NCBI GenBank assembly: GCA_033439685.1
Contig: JAUEDM010000008.1
Coordinates: 1,922,001-1,986,000, forward strand
Direction: 5' to 3'
Source of the DNA: Apodospora peruviana
Taxonomy: Eukaryota > Ascomycota > Sordariomycetes > Sordariales > Lasiosphaeriaceae
DNA length: 64,000 nucleotides
Below are positions 1 to 11,499 of the stretch, one piece after another; within the stretch, counting starts at the first letter, position 1; the number at the start of each line of letters is the position of its first letter. The notes beneath the pieces were generated by a model that was not told the DNA's origin, did no database searches, and saw only the letters and a list, made by a program, of their open reading frames with translations. The position numbers were made by a program, and so were the translations under genes.

Positions 1-477
1 AGCAATGTTTTAGGTGGTCTACATTTAAGGACCAACGTCCATTTGCCAAGTGACCCCGGGCGGCCCGGGGGTACAACACGCCGCTCTCGTGCAGCGTGGA
101 TAGGTAAGCTTATCTCAGCTCCATGGACCATGGCACCCCCTGTCCTGACCACCTGTTCGCTGCGTTTGGTGTTGTCCCCTGGGCCTGAAGCGAGGGGAAA
201 CCGGGCAGGCAGAAACAAACCACACCCCCGCAACGTGAAATCATGCATCTGGTCGATTTGAGTTTCGATCCCCCGCTGCGCATTCACATTCCCTAGGCGC
301 ACCCGCCGCCCCCCGTAGATTATTGCGGATACTACTTTACTATCACGCGAAAACGGACCGACGTCACGACTCCTCAATCCTCAGTACTTTATTTTCTTTG
401 GCCTCTCATTCCGAAAGCCCCTTTCTATCCGTACTGTAAATGATATTTTGACGTTGCGCCGCCCCCAAACATTGCAG
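1..477. other. Upstream region of the MFS gene
   Basis: No gene is supported here; the open frames are short and have no recognisable protein character. The right part (about 300-477) is the presumed promoter and leader of the transporter that starts at 478. Confidence 0.5.
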
Positions 478-2470
478 ATGGCGGACAATGCAGCCGCTTC
501 CCCAGCTGGAGATGACGACGGCCTGGACGTACGGCTGCGGCGCGAGCGTAGCGTCAGCTCGTCCTCCTCCAAACGCCGCCGCCACCTACAACGCGAACAT
601 CAACAGCATTGGACAGGCGTTCAGCTACGCCACTCCCGAAGCCGATCCGCATCTCGATTCCCGTCACGCCACGACACGACCACGGCGGTAGACCCGCAAC
701 GGGCCGCCGCAACGGACGTCCGACCGTTGTTTTGGCTAGTGGCACTCGTCAGTCTGGCTTGGAGCCTGTACCAATTGCCGCTGAACCGCGTTATCGAGCG
801 CCGGCTCTGCGTCGACTATTACCGGGTCCATGATCCGTCGGTGGTGGAACCGGACGGATCGGTCCGCGAGGACTTGTGCAAGGGCGATGCTGTGCAGCAG
901 GGACTCGGGCGCATTCAGGGCGTCATGGAGACCGCTTGGGTCGTTGGTGGTGAGTTAGCATCTAGACTCTGGTATTCGTCATCAATTTTGCCTTGGGTGG
1001 GTTTGGCCATCAAGTTATGGTGATATCTTGAGCTGGAAGGACATCGACCATGCTTACTGCTCGTCTGCCTGCGTGCTGACTTCTGGGTTGGCTTCCGCTG
1101 CGTAGACTTTGTCATGACAGTTCCCCTCGTCGCTGTTGCTGAGCGTTACGGACACGGCCCGGTGCTGCTGCTCAACCTGGTGCCCCGTATCGTGTTGCTT
1201 GTCTGGACGTTTGCCGTTGACTACTTTGAGCAGATACCCGTAAACGCCATTATTGTTGCACCATTGTTCTCGGTCTTTGGTGGGGACTGCGTCTTCAACT
1301 CGATTGTGTACTCGCTGGTCTCGAGTTTGACGGACGACCCTGTTCTGCGGTGAGTCCAAGTCATGATCGATTTCTTTCTCGATGGTGCTTACCGTTGTGT
1401 TCCGCAGTGCCACTTTCTTTGGCCAGATGAATGCCATATCATCCATCTTCGCTTTCCAGCTCGGCCCAGCACTAGCATCTGCCAGCATGAGCTTGTTGCT
1501 CTGGCTGCCACTTTGGTTTGGCATCATCCTGTTACTTCTTGCGATACCCGTCATGTCGGCCATTCCGGCACCTCCTAGGTGGTCGCTGGCACACTCGCGA
1601 CACCAGCATCATGACCACGGAGACTATCAACAAGAGGGAGCTCCTCTGCTTTCTTCCCAAACGGCATTTACTACTCAGAAACACCCGCACCGCTACCAGG
1701 GAATTGCACAAGCCATATCGAGCCGCTTTCGCGCCATCGCCAACATTGTGGCTAGCTACCCGCTCAACTTCACCTTGCTCCTCTGTGGCTTCTTCCTAAC
1801 CTCCCTAGCCAGCTCCGACACAAAGCTCCTCACGCAGTATATATCGAAACGATACCAGTGGAAATTCACGTCCGTCGGCTACCTCCTCTCAGGCAAAGCC
1901 ATCTTCAACTTTGCTCTTCTGTACTTTGTCATACCCGCCATCCTGCGTTGGAGGAGGAGGTCTCGAACCAAGGGAGAGGACGACGATACTGAAACAACCA
2001 TCACTTACGCGCACATCTGTTTGGTGTTCTCTGTCCTAGGCGCCATGGCAATCGGCCTATCGTCGACAATATGGCTCCTCGTCCCTTCGCTCCTGTTATA
2101 CGCCATGGGAATTGCCCTGCCCATGTTTACCTACTCGTTGCTCAAGTCGCCTGCCATGTTGCCACCACCCAAGCTTCGTGACGGCGACAACGAAGGTACT
2201 GCTGCGTCTCTGGAAAGACACCACCATGACGGCCAGCAAGGGGAAGATGCCAGGTTTGAAATAGCTATAGCAGCATCGCCCCTGGGAGGCGCGCAGCTCT
2301 TCTCAATCGTCATGCTGGTCAAAACGAGCGGCATGTTGGTTGGCGCGCCTCTCATGGCCACGCTATGGGTTCACGGCGTCGGTGTCGGCGGAGCTGCTCT
2401 TGGTCTGCCGTACTTTGTGAGCGCCACCTGTTACGGGCTCGTCATTGTGTTATTTACGAGGATCAGTTAG
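478..2470 (+). CDS. MFS-type membrane transporter
   Basis: Three exons (478-949, 1106-1349, 1408-2470) joined by GT-AG introns give 592 aa; both junctions keep frame. The start is the first ATG of the frame, at 478; the frame stays open upstream but has no earlier ATG. A polar, Arg/Ser-rich N-terminus of about 80 residues precedes many hydrophobic segments, beginning with one rich in Leu/Trp (LFWLVALVSLAWSLYQLPL). Typical fungal MFS features follow: a loop with CVDYY and LCKGD after the first helix, and a helix pair with VMTVPLVAVAERYG. The central loop is long and His-rich, as in 12-helix MFS proteins, and a second polar loop (about residues 480-520) separates the last helices. The substrate cannot be read from sequence. 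It runs convergently towards the amine oxidase. The family call is firm; the exact helix count is not. Confidence 0.85.
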
Positions 2471-3426
2471 TACTGTTTCGAAACGGTTTCTGGACACTAG
2501 GTTATATGTCAAGTATCACTTACATATGCAGGTAGAGGAGACTGGGAGCGTTTGAGCCTGGACTCGAGCCGGGCTTTCGAGGTAGCTCCAAGCCGCGACG
2601 CGACTCCGCAACGAGGTCCGCTGCCAAGCCCGACCATGATTCAGTCTCGGTGTGACTATCAAGCCTGAACGGTACAGGCTTGCGGGTTTATGTTTGCTAG
2701 AGCTACTACCTCGCGCTTTCGGACTCTTCGACGCCACTAACTACTTGGATACGGACTGGAGGCCAAAACGTACACTGAGTTTTGTCATTTCATAACGCAT
2801 GTCTAGGGGGTCGCGGGATTCTTGCGTATCACATGTATAGATTTCACATTCTACGCTCAGGATAACAAGTAGAAGGATTCGTATACTAGAAGATCAGGGA
2901 TCTTAATGGTGCATTTCAGAGAGCGTAATAGTAAAGTTGAGCTCCAACTGAACGGCGCCGAACCAGCGCCATTTACGTCCCGGGTCCATCGACTATCTAA
3001 GTACGGTGAACAAGTACCACCTACCTTATGTACTTAGGTACCTTACTTATTAGTACAGTTCTACTAGAGTTTGAAACCTTAGTACGATTACGTTGCAAGG
3101 CCTTTTGTAGATAAGAGAACGCCGTGTCTTGAAACATAAAGCCGATATTTATAAAGTTAAACGCATATTTCCATCTCGTTAGTGGCAACCCATCTGTCCT
3201 GCACTAAGGTTTAAATCTCAGCAGAGGTAAGGTGAGGCACTTAGGTATATATTTTAGTATTATACTACCGGCAATATGTCCTTCTCACAGATGTCCTAAT
3301 CCCATGTCATTATCGTATCCAAGGTATCTGATTACTTGCGTCGCTTGCCCTGACGTCAAAATCCCGAAAAGGTTGTTGGTTTCAGTCTCGAGCCTGCCAT
3401 ACAAACACTCACCTCATTCACGACTA
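2471..3426. other. Convergent intergenic region
   Basis: This is the 3' side of both the MFS gene and the amine oxidase. It is AT-rich from about 2860 to 3260 with several GGTACC/TAGGTA-like short motifs (near 3010-3050). No coding region or clear repeat was seen. Confidence 0.5.
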
Positions 3427-5732
3427 CTAATGACCCCCGCAGCACGGAGCCAGCTTTCCTCCCTCTCCGCCGAGCGTCGGCGCTTCAACCTTCTCCCCCA
3501 AATCCTCCGGCTTGTTCAGGCCAACACTGCAGTTGAAAGACTGTGTGCTTGGCGGCACATCGAGTGCAGGATTCTTATCAAAAAAGTTCACCGGCCGCAA
3601 CATAACCCTCAAAGTCTCGACAGGCATGACGGGGAAATCCTCGACTCTGGGAATATGGTTAATTCCAAAGTTGACCCACAGGACAGGATCGCCCCCCTCC
3701 AGCGAGTCTTTCCGGTCCGCCCAGCTGCGCACACCCGTTCCGCCCCGAGACTGGTTTGTATACTTTCCTCCCGAGTACAGCTCGCCCTCGCTGTACTTGG
3801 TGACGTAGAAAGTGCGATCTGCAAATTCGGCCCGCTTATAATGGAAGCTATCCTTGTCTGCCAGGATGGGCTGCACCGGCGGTACCATGACTTTGTACCC
3901 GACCGGAGACCCGTTGACAGTGTTCTTAACCGACTCGTTGATGATCTTGAATGTGCGATTCTTGGAAGGGTCCAGGTCGAAACCGCCCGAGGTGTCGATC
4001 TTGGTCTTACGAATGGTGTAACCGGTCCCGTGTGGGTTGAGTTTGGGGTCACGAGGCAGGGCGTACGCCTCGTCGTACGCGATCGAGTTGCCGTGACCGG
4101 CAATCATTGGATCAATGCGCAGCGAGAAAAAGTGCTGATGGAAGGAGGCAAGAACTCCTGGGTGAACGATAGTGCCATAGGGGTGAGGTGTTTCGGTCAA
4201 GTCCACGTCGACGGGCGATGTAGAAAGAATGCCCGTTGCGCGGGCCTCGTAGGTGATGTCGCCGGCGGTATTAAAAATGAAAGCCAGGATGTACTCGTAG
4301 TTGCTAACGGTAAGAATAGTCTGCAGAACGAGCTCGCGATTGCGAACAACAACAGCGCGGTTGGTACGATAGTTGGTATGCTTCCAGCCAATGCCCGCGT
4401 CTTGCTCATGGACACAGACGACGTTAGGCATGTTGACTGGCTTGCCCTCGGCATCCGCCAAAACGCTGCTGATGTAGTAAATGCTGCCAAGGCAGTCACA
4501 GCCAAGCTGGAGGTTGTTAGCCATAATACCAGCACCAGCATCGCCGAGATCGAAGGCGGCCTTCCGGTGGTATGGGGTTCGCGGGTCGGCATAGGGGATA
4601 GACATGTCTGAGAGACTCAGACGATAGAAAAGGGGCTTGTTGTCGTAGTGAACGTCGTACAGAATCATGCCTTCCCTGCTGTTGAAACCAACTTTGAAAT
4701 CCCACTTCTGCCACTTGATAAGACGACCCAGTTCGGAAAAGTCCTCAACGGTGAAAGACGCTCCCTCTGGTTGCTCAACACGAAGTGGTTTGAGGTCGGT
4801 TCGCAATGTCTGTGCCTCAGGGATGTATTCATTGCCCTTAACGGGCTTCCAAGGTTCCAGCGGCTTGAGCTTCTCGTCCAGTCCAGTGGGCAAGATATCA
4901 ATACGAACAAGCTCCATGGTGGCAGGGTCAATGACGGGCGAGATGGGAAGAGGGAAGGCATAGTGGCAGCTGTCAGCCTCGGAGGAGTTGGAGGGATCGC
5001 GCATGTATAGATAGCACTGCATGAGACGTTTGTCATCGTAAAACTTTCCATCCTTGAGGCCGTCCGATCCTGGATACGTTAGAACAAGTGAACAAATGCT
5101 CTCCAATAATCAATCTCGAGGAGGACTTACCGTAGATCCACGGGTCTGATACCAACACGGTCCCCTCCGGGAGCTTCAACTTGACAATTTCTGCCTGAAC
5201 CTCGGGGTGAGCGAGAAGGGCCTTCTCAACAGCAATGATCTCATCACCATCAGCATTGGGGTGCAAAAACGGTCCCAGCTTGACATTGCTCTCAACCGTG
5301 TTCTTGGTCAGATTTATGACCGCTTCATGGAGGTTGTCCTACAGAGGCAGGTAAGCGCTAATTCTAGACGGGCATGTACCACCGCCATGGACGACGCACC
5401 GTTCCCCGAAAGTAGTAGATGACAAATGACCGGCGGTCAATGGGAAAAGGAGTCTGTCCGGCTCTCTCGGCAGCAAGGTACGGGGCGAGCTCGGCCTTTG
5501 TGGGCTCGAGCAAGGTAATGCCCTTGAAGTGGCAATCGGTGCCTTCAGGCCAGAACGCCTTGATAAGCCCGGAGCTCTGTGTGATCTCGGCGGCGGTGAT
5601 GGGGCCCAAGGGATGTGATGGGGTTGCTGGCGGAGGAGCGGGGGTCGCCTTGGCCTCGTCGGCCGGAAGAGAAATGGTGTTGGAGACCTGCTGGCTCTGG
5701 GCCGCGCCGACGGCAGTGTCGTTGGCCGTCAT
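3427..5732 (-). CDS. Copper amine oxidase (primary-amine oxidase)
   Basis: Three exons on the minus strand (5732-5400, 5338-5131, 5069-3427) give 727 aa. Such enzymes oxidise primary amines to aldehydes, ammonia and H2O2, and in fungi supply nitrogen from amines. The cofactor motif TVSNYEY is present, with Tyr438 as the expected topaquinone precursor. His491 and His493 (in FHQHFF) and His652 (in INHIPR) are the expected copper ligands, Asp354 in AFDLGDAGAG is the expected catalytic base, and GCDCLG carries the usual cysteines. The length fits the roughly 650-750 aa of the family. The ATG at 5732 is the first of the frame. The C-terminus (CCGGH) is not a classical PTS1, so peroxisomal location is not shown. 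GATA motifs lie upstream (see the regulatory entry). All catalytic residues are intact. Confidence 0.95.
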
Positions 5733-6430
5733 GGCTGCAGTCGATTTAGGGATTCCGATCTGTATAACAAGGGGGTGATACCCGACTTGGATGGAAGGGG
5801 AATTGAGAGACTGGGTGAAGGAGGACAATGGCGATTTAAAGATGCAAGCCGCCTTTTAAACTTGAGTTAATAAAACCGAAGGATCCCAAGATTCTGGTGC
5901 TAACAAGCAATTGCCCCTCGTTGCCCACGTGTGAGATGTCACGATAAGAGCCCGAGAGTGTAAGGTAAGGAAGGTATCCAGTCTTGATCGCCCCGAAGAG
6001 GGGTCGCAAAGATATGCCAGAAGAGGACTAGTCGGGATCGCCAATAGCCCTGAATCGCTGGAACCCCGCTGCCCCACGGAGTACGGATACGTATTACAAG
6101 AGCCCCTCAAACCCCACACAACCGAAGTCGGGTGTGGTTCAACGGCTTATCAAGTGACGATTATTATCAGCTTATCGGGGTAAAGTTGGACAGAGCAGAC
6201 CAGAGCAGACCTGCCATTTGGGCACTTGGACTTCCGAGAAACGTCAATTGGCTCAGGTACATTTATTTTACAATTTTGCACACCCGTCACCAAACTCTGA
6301 CAAGTGGAGACGTCTTCCCATGCCCGGATGCTGATATCTTTCGGGTACGGATACGTCCACTCTCCTGAATCGATGTACAGTACGACCTTGGCAACGGAAG
6401 CCAGCACCACCCGACATTCCTTGAACGCCT
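5733..6430. promoter_or_regulatory. Amine oxidase upstream region with GATA sites
   Basis: The 700 bp between the amine oxidase start and the end of the next gene contain GATAAG at 5943-5948, CTTATC at 6146-6151, a TGATAA-type site near 6164-6169 and CTTATC at 6171-6176, plus the E-box CACGTG at 5926-5931. HGATAR sites are bound by AreA/NIT2 GATA factors under nitrogen limitation in filamentous fungi. That they act on this gene is inference. Confidence 0.45.
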
Positions 6431-7168
6431 TTATCGGGTCACCCTCCACGTCCCGGTCGTCATCCACACCCGAGAATACCATCTGTGTAATAATTCCATC
6501 CACCCGGGCATCGGCCCTTGGATGCCCTCGACTTTGCGCTCGCTGGTGAAGAAGCAGCTCTTCAGGCCCAACACGGCCTCCCCGCGTTCCCTGTCAAGGG
6601 CAGCGCTGATGACGAACAGCCCGTCCGAACCACGAGGGCCCTGCGACCGCGGCGTGTCGCCACACCGAATTATGATCTCCGTCGGGGTCTTCTCGACCAC
6701 CTCGAAGTGATCTGTTAGTTGCGTCCCCGGCTCATACGTCGATTTGGATAGCTGTTCGGTGGTCCAGAGCTGGCCGGTCGTCGCAGGGCCCTGATACTTG
6801 CGCGCAAGATACGCTCGCTGGAATCTGTAGCCTGCAAGACATCATGTGTCAGATCTAAAGGCCCCCAGAAATAGTGAGAGACAAGTCAACAAACCCAGTC
6901 CACCCCAGACGCCTCGGCAAAACTCCAGAGCCAGATCGCCCTCCTTCTCGAGAAGCTCGGGCCGGATCTTGTCAATCGGGACCCTCTTGACGCAGACATC
7001 TTGTGTCGACGCGTTGTTGTGCACGTTGAACTTTGCGAAGCTCTTGGAGCTCCAGAGCGGGTCGTCTCTCGGCAAAGGGCTGATGATGGTTGTGGTCGCG
7101 CCGAGGTATCCAAAAACACTGGCACCGGTCAGGATGCCGGTGTAGAGCGTCTTTTTTATCAAGCCCAT
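6431..7168 (-). CDS. Conserved fungal protein, 224 aa, function unknown
   Basis: Two exons (7168-6895 and 6831-6431) joined by a GT-AG intron in frame give 224 aa. The N-terminus (about residues 8-30, TGASVFGYLGATTT) is weakly hydrophobic and could be a membrane anchor. Next come a VKRVPIDKIRPELL segment and an aromatic block GVWGGLGYRFQRAYLARKY, then a C-terminal half rich in beta-type residues (HFEVVEKTPTEIIIRCGD, SDGLFVISAAL). The arrangement matches, from memory, a widespread uncharacterised Ascomycota family of the same length with a conserved RPELLEKEG segment; no enzyme motif is visible. It lies in tandem with the amine oxidase on the same strand, about 700 bp upstream, which does not prove a link. 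Confidence 0.8.
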
Positions 7169-9673
7169 TCTTGCGATTAGATGACTAACGTGTCAGTTGA
7201 GCCGAGCAAGAGAAGCTGGCGATGTGTACGGTGTCGTCGCCACGTTGGAGCTCCCTTTGTGCCGTGGTCTGGCAGGAGCTTGCCCGAGATTCCCCGCGCC
7301 GGCAACTGGGTCTGGGACAGTGGGACCCGACGCGACGGGGGCTCACGAATGTGGGGTTTCAGGCGGGGAATTTATCTTTCATTTTCATGATTTCCTTCTT
7401 TTCACCCGCTCGCCCGCACGACCGCATCTTCGGGTCATCCCGCTTTCAGTTGAGCTTCCCCGAGATTTACAGTCTCTTGACACATGGCGGGCCGGGAAGC
7501 TTGCAACGATTGGCCGGGAGACGCGTCCCGAGAGATGGTGCCAGGCCGGTAGTGTCTTATCTCCACCCCAGTTTACCTCTAAGCACCCACCAGCCACCAG
7601 CATTGAACGGGCACACATGCAATGATGCAGTCGCGATAATGGGCTTGACGACACACGTAATATCCCACAAGTCCTCCCCTTGACTACTCTAGGGTTGTTC
7701 CACGCCCGAAGTGCCCTGGACGCCTTCCATCAACTGTGTTGCTTGCTTCAAAGGAGTGGACCGCGAAATCAATCAAGAGGTTCTGTTTAATTGCTTTCCT
7801 GCAATGGCGACGGCAAGGAACAGACACTCTTCACCAAGGGCCCGGGGTTCCGCCGCCCTCGCAGGCGTAGCTGTTTCCCAGCTCGCAGCTCTGGCGAATC
7901 ACAGCAGTTTCGCGCACCTGAAGGCCCATGGAGCTGGTGTTGCATGGCCGAACCACGCCGCAACACAGCATCACAGAGTACGCGTGTACGGTGTACCTTT
8001 TGTATGTCAGGACCTTACCTACGCCGAGGGCACGTGTGTAAAGGGCCGTCGGCGTAATCTCGATTTTTTTCAACGTCGCTCAATCCTCCCTGTGCTGCAA
8101 CCATCCATGGGATCCTGAGCTCCCCCAGAGGTCACCTTTGAGGGTTTCTGTCCTGAACGTATCTCATCAGCAACGACGAGGCAGATTGTTGGTTTACAGT
8201 CGATACCTTGGTCTAGGCTGCAGTAACCGACGATCGTACGCTAAGAGCATTCGAAAACCAATTGACTGACATGGTCTGGCCGTATCCCACCCAATTTCAT
8301 AGCAATACGGACATATCAACTGATACTCAGATGACGGGGAGGAGAATATGATGCTTTCAAAGTTATTTCGAACTATCTCTTGGCATGAATCGGCTGGTTA
8401 CATATCCCCTGAAAGAGGGAGCGGGTGGCATCATCAGACCCCTTATCTCTCCAGGGTCGCTATCCCACCAACCTGGTTCATCGGAATACATGTCCATCAC
8501 CTATCTAGAAGTCGTTAGGTAGAACCAGAACCTTGACTATAATAGCAAAATTTATCAAAAAGAAGATTTCCTGCTTCGATTCCGTCTATCTGGTTCAATC
8601 TTGTCTCGCGCCACAGTTATTCTGCGCCGCATGCTTCCAAGGCCCTTAGAACTCTCGGACTTGATGGTGATGCGGCGTCCCGTTGGTATCTGCTTTTGAC
8701 CTCGGGTTTTAGCAAGCCAGGGCAGACTCTAATTGTGACATCTTGCTGCCAGAGAGTGCCGCACGTTTTCGACCTGCTATGAATCCTACAGACAAGGAGA
8801 CTGTGTCTGCTCGGTCATTCCGCTCCTCTACTCAGCCACCACCACACACCACCATTTTATCATTACGTTCCATCCAGGCAGGGTCTCTACCAGGGGTAAG
8901 AACCTTGATGATTCTAGTTGTACGGTAGTCATGTTGCCATCATCATAGACCCCAGATGTATTAGCCCGGTACCCTCGATCCTTGCACAGATCCCGCTCCA
9001 GGCCGGCATAATACCATCATCCCATTTTGTCGGTGCAATTAGTTAACAGTGACTGAGCTGGGTATTGACCGCAGTCAATGTAGGGTTCTTGGAAGACAGC
9101 CGTGCAGTCTTCCCATTAGACAGACCTTACCAGGTATCCGTGCGCCTTCTCTTCTCTTCGATGGCTATACTTGATCATTGCCCAGATGATCATGCTAGAG
9201 TCAGTCGAGGAGTCGGACTCGGGTGAAGCTGGGGCAGTAGGTCCGCGGCATTATGCCGCAACGTCTTTCGTTCGGCCCTACAACACTGAGGATTTTGCGA
9301 ATACTGGCCGTGAAGCTCCCGAAGTCTCTGGCTCTGCGAGGTAAGTCGAGATACGCGAATTCAAACATGACACGTTCGTGGCAGCGAGCGTCACAGCCAA
9401 GAACAGCCCTGCCTACATACCAGGCATCTGGACATGCCGTTATCTCTCAGGTTCGAAAACACCAAGATCCGACGGTGTATATAACTCGCCCTTCTCCTCT
9501 GGTTGCTTCACGGTTTCTTTTTTCTTCTCATCACACAATCAGCCAACACAACAGACAGTCATAGCTGCTTCTTTCTCTTCTCTTCATTCACTTCTTCCAG
9601 TCATTCTTTACATTCCAGACACTCCTTCAGCCACTTTTCACTTCTATATCTCAAACACCGCCAGCCAGTCAAA
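7169..9673. other. 2.5-kb divergent intergenic region
   Basis: It holds the presumed promoters of the 224-aa gene (left) and the BYS1-like gene (right). Several open frames of 70-150 codons exist, for example 7222-7683 and 7711-8118. None has a recognisable domain or convincing splice structure. No repeat or RNA gene was recognised. Confidence 0.5.
9478..9484 (+). promoter_or_regulatory. TATA box of the BYS1-like gene
   Basis: TATATAA lies 190 bp before the start codon and is followed by a strongly pyrimidine-rich leader (about 9490-9660: many TTCTTCTC/CTTCTTTC runs). CT-rich leaders after a TATA box are common in highly expressed filamentous-fungal genes. Strong expression of the downstream gene is an inference. 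Confidence 0.6.
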
Positions 9674-10381
9674 ATGGTCTCCAGCAAGCTCACCCTCCTC
9701 GCTTTCCTCCCGGCCCTCGCGACCGCCGCCCAGCTAGGCATCAACAACTGGTGCGGCCAGACCGTCTACGTGGCCCAGTCCCACTGCGGATCGTGCGACT
9801 ACGGCGAGGAAGGCAAAGGAAAATGCCTGCGCGACGGCGGCAAGCCGATCGCCATCGCCGGGGGCAACGGCAAAGGGTCGGAGCGGAGGATCGAGTACAA
9901 CCGCGGCGGCTGCGGCACCTCGATCAAGATCTCCAAGGGCGACTCCAGCTTCCGCTCGGGCATCCTGCAGTTTGAGTACAACTGGCCAGCCGACGGCATG
10001 TACTGGGACCTCAGTGACCTCGACGGCAAGGGCAACGGCCTCGTCGGCACGCCCTTCCGCAACGACAACGTCAAGGTCAGCCCCACCGGCGCCGGCGAGG
10101 GCCAGGGCACCTGCCTCAAGATCCGCTGCCCCGCCGGCAAGGTCTGCCTGGACTCGTACCAGCACCCTGCCGACCCAAACACGCGCTACTGCCCGGCCAA
10201 CACGGGCGACATGTGGCTCGATCTGTGCCAGCCCAACGGTGGGTTCAACAACAAGCGGGAGACCATCGCACCCGCCGCCGTTGGTGGTGGCGTCGATCGC
10301 CACCACGCCCTCAACGTTCCCCAGGAGTTCCGGGCGAACGAGAAGGTCGCCGAGAAGCGCGAGGTTGCTTTCACAGCATGA
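9674..10381 (+). CDS. Secreted BYS1/thaumatin-like domain protein
   Basis: A single exon of 235 aa. The N-terminus MVSSKLTLLAFLPALATAA is a classic signal peptide with likely cleavage before AQLGINNWCG. The mature part begins with LGINNWCGQTVYV and has regularly spaced cysteines (CGSCDYG, CGTSIKI, CLKIRCPAGKVCLDSY). It keeps the beta-rich layout of the BYS1 / osmotin-thaumatin-like superfamily (GILQFEYNW, MYWDLSDLDG). The last 45 residues are low-complexity and basic, with Lys-Arg pairs (NKRET, EKREV) that could be Kex2-type sites. Members are small extracellular proteins of unclear function; BYS1 was first described as yeast-phase specific in Blastomyces. The codons are strongly GC-biased in the third position, consistent with high expression. 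The start has an AAAATGG context. Confidence 0.85.
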   Translation: MVSSKLTLLAFLPALATAAQLGINNWCGQTVYVAQSHCGSCDYGEEGKGKCLRDGGKPIAIAGGNGKGSERRIEYNRGGCGTSIKISKGDSSFRSGILQFEYNWPADGMYWDLSDLDGKGNGLVGTPFRNDNVKVSPTGAGEGQGTCLKIRCPAGKVCLDSYQHPADPNTRYCPANTGDMWLDLCQPNGGFNNKRETIAPAAVGGGVDRHHALNVPQEFRANEKVAEKREVAFTA

Positions 10382-10979
10382 GGGATTCGTCGAGTGCGTG
10401 AGTGAGCTGAAGCTTCACCTGCCGTTTTCTTGATCTGTTTGTTCATTTCCTTTTTGTTTGTTGCTGAGTTTGAACTTTTCAATCTTCCATTCTTGACACC
10501 ACCTTTCCGATTCAGTTGTACATATAACGGGAAACTTTCTTGTATATAGATGGATGGCCCTTTGAGCTCCCCGGTTCTCTTCATTTCTTTGCCATTCTTT
10601 TTCATTTCGGCTCTTTCTCTCTTCCCATGTGTATATACACCTTTCTCTCCTCGGTGTTTTGCAATCCAGTTTATATATCTATCGTATATCGTCCTCCACT
10701 GCCAACACCCGTAGTGTATGTCAACTATCATGGGCCGCCAGCAACAATGGCCATATAACCTCGTGCCGTCCTCCGTACTGATGCAAAGCCATGAATAACT
10801 CGAAACCCCGCTAAAACTCCGCAGCTGTTGCCAGATCCGTGTCCAGGAACCTCAAAAAGTTGCTCTTCGTCAAAATAGAAAGGGGAATTTCCCATCTATT
10901 ATAAGTGGCATATAGTCTAGTGAGAGCCTTGCAAGGCTCCAGGATTTCCTTCAGATCTACTAGACGTATATCCATTTGT
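10382..10979. other. Convergent 3' region
   Basis: About 600 bp between the ends of the BYS1-like gene and the glycosyltransferase. The left half is T-rich, consistent with a 3' UTR. No gene was seen. Confidence 0.5.
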
Positions 10980-11463
10980 CTAAAAATGCCTGTCAATACT
11001 AGGCCAAAGCCAGTCAGGCTCTGTGCACTCGTTTTCGTCGCGCCATTTGCCGATCCGGACGGGCAACCAGCCGCTCGTAAAATTGAATCGCTCCTCCACT
11101 ATCCGCCACTTGGGGCTCTCGGGGCCGCCCCCGGCGGGCTGGGGGTCGCGTAGCGTCTCATTACTCTCGATCGTTTCCGGCTCCTTAGCAACGCCTAGAT
11201 TGATGAAGGGCATCAGGACGCACGACTTTCTCTGCTCGCCGCGCCACATGTACTGCTTGCATCTGGCTTCGGCCTCGCATGCCTTGGTGCACGCTTCGAG
11301 GCTGTCGGCGTGCACGTCGTGTCCGTTCGCGACGCGATCGTAGTTCGTGTTGTCCCAGTTGTACCGGATTGCAGGGGCGCTCCCGGACCCAATGCGGCGG
11401 AACTCGTACAAGTCGGCGTAAAGGAGAGGACGCTATTCGAGGTTAAACGACGGCATGTTAGCG

Positions 11464-11499
<36 letters not shown>

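Noticed and set aside
3232..4611. 459-codon plus-strand open frame
   Set aside because: It is the antisense shadow of the copper amine oxidase, whose catalytic motifs are intact on the other strand.
6150..6503. Possible extension of the 224-aa protein in another frame
   Set aside because: The spliced frame ends naturally at 6431; the other frame is a shadow and runs into the amine oxidase promoter.
7222..8118. Overlapping frames of 135-153 codons in the 2.5-kb intergenic region
   Set aside because: No domain, no consistent splice signals, frames overlap each other.
9451..9461. GGTTCGAAAAC resembling a tRNA B box
   Set aside because: No A box or acceptor stem around it; the same holds for GGTTCGAAC near 44799.
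9503..9673. N-terminal extension of the BYS1-like protein
   Set aside because: The frame is open upstream without an ATG, and the signal peptide starts at 9674.
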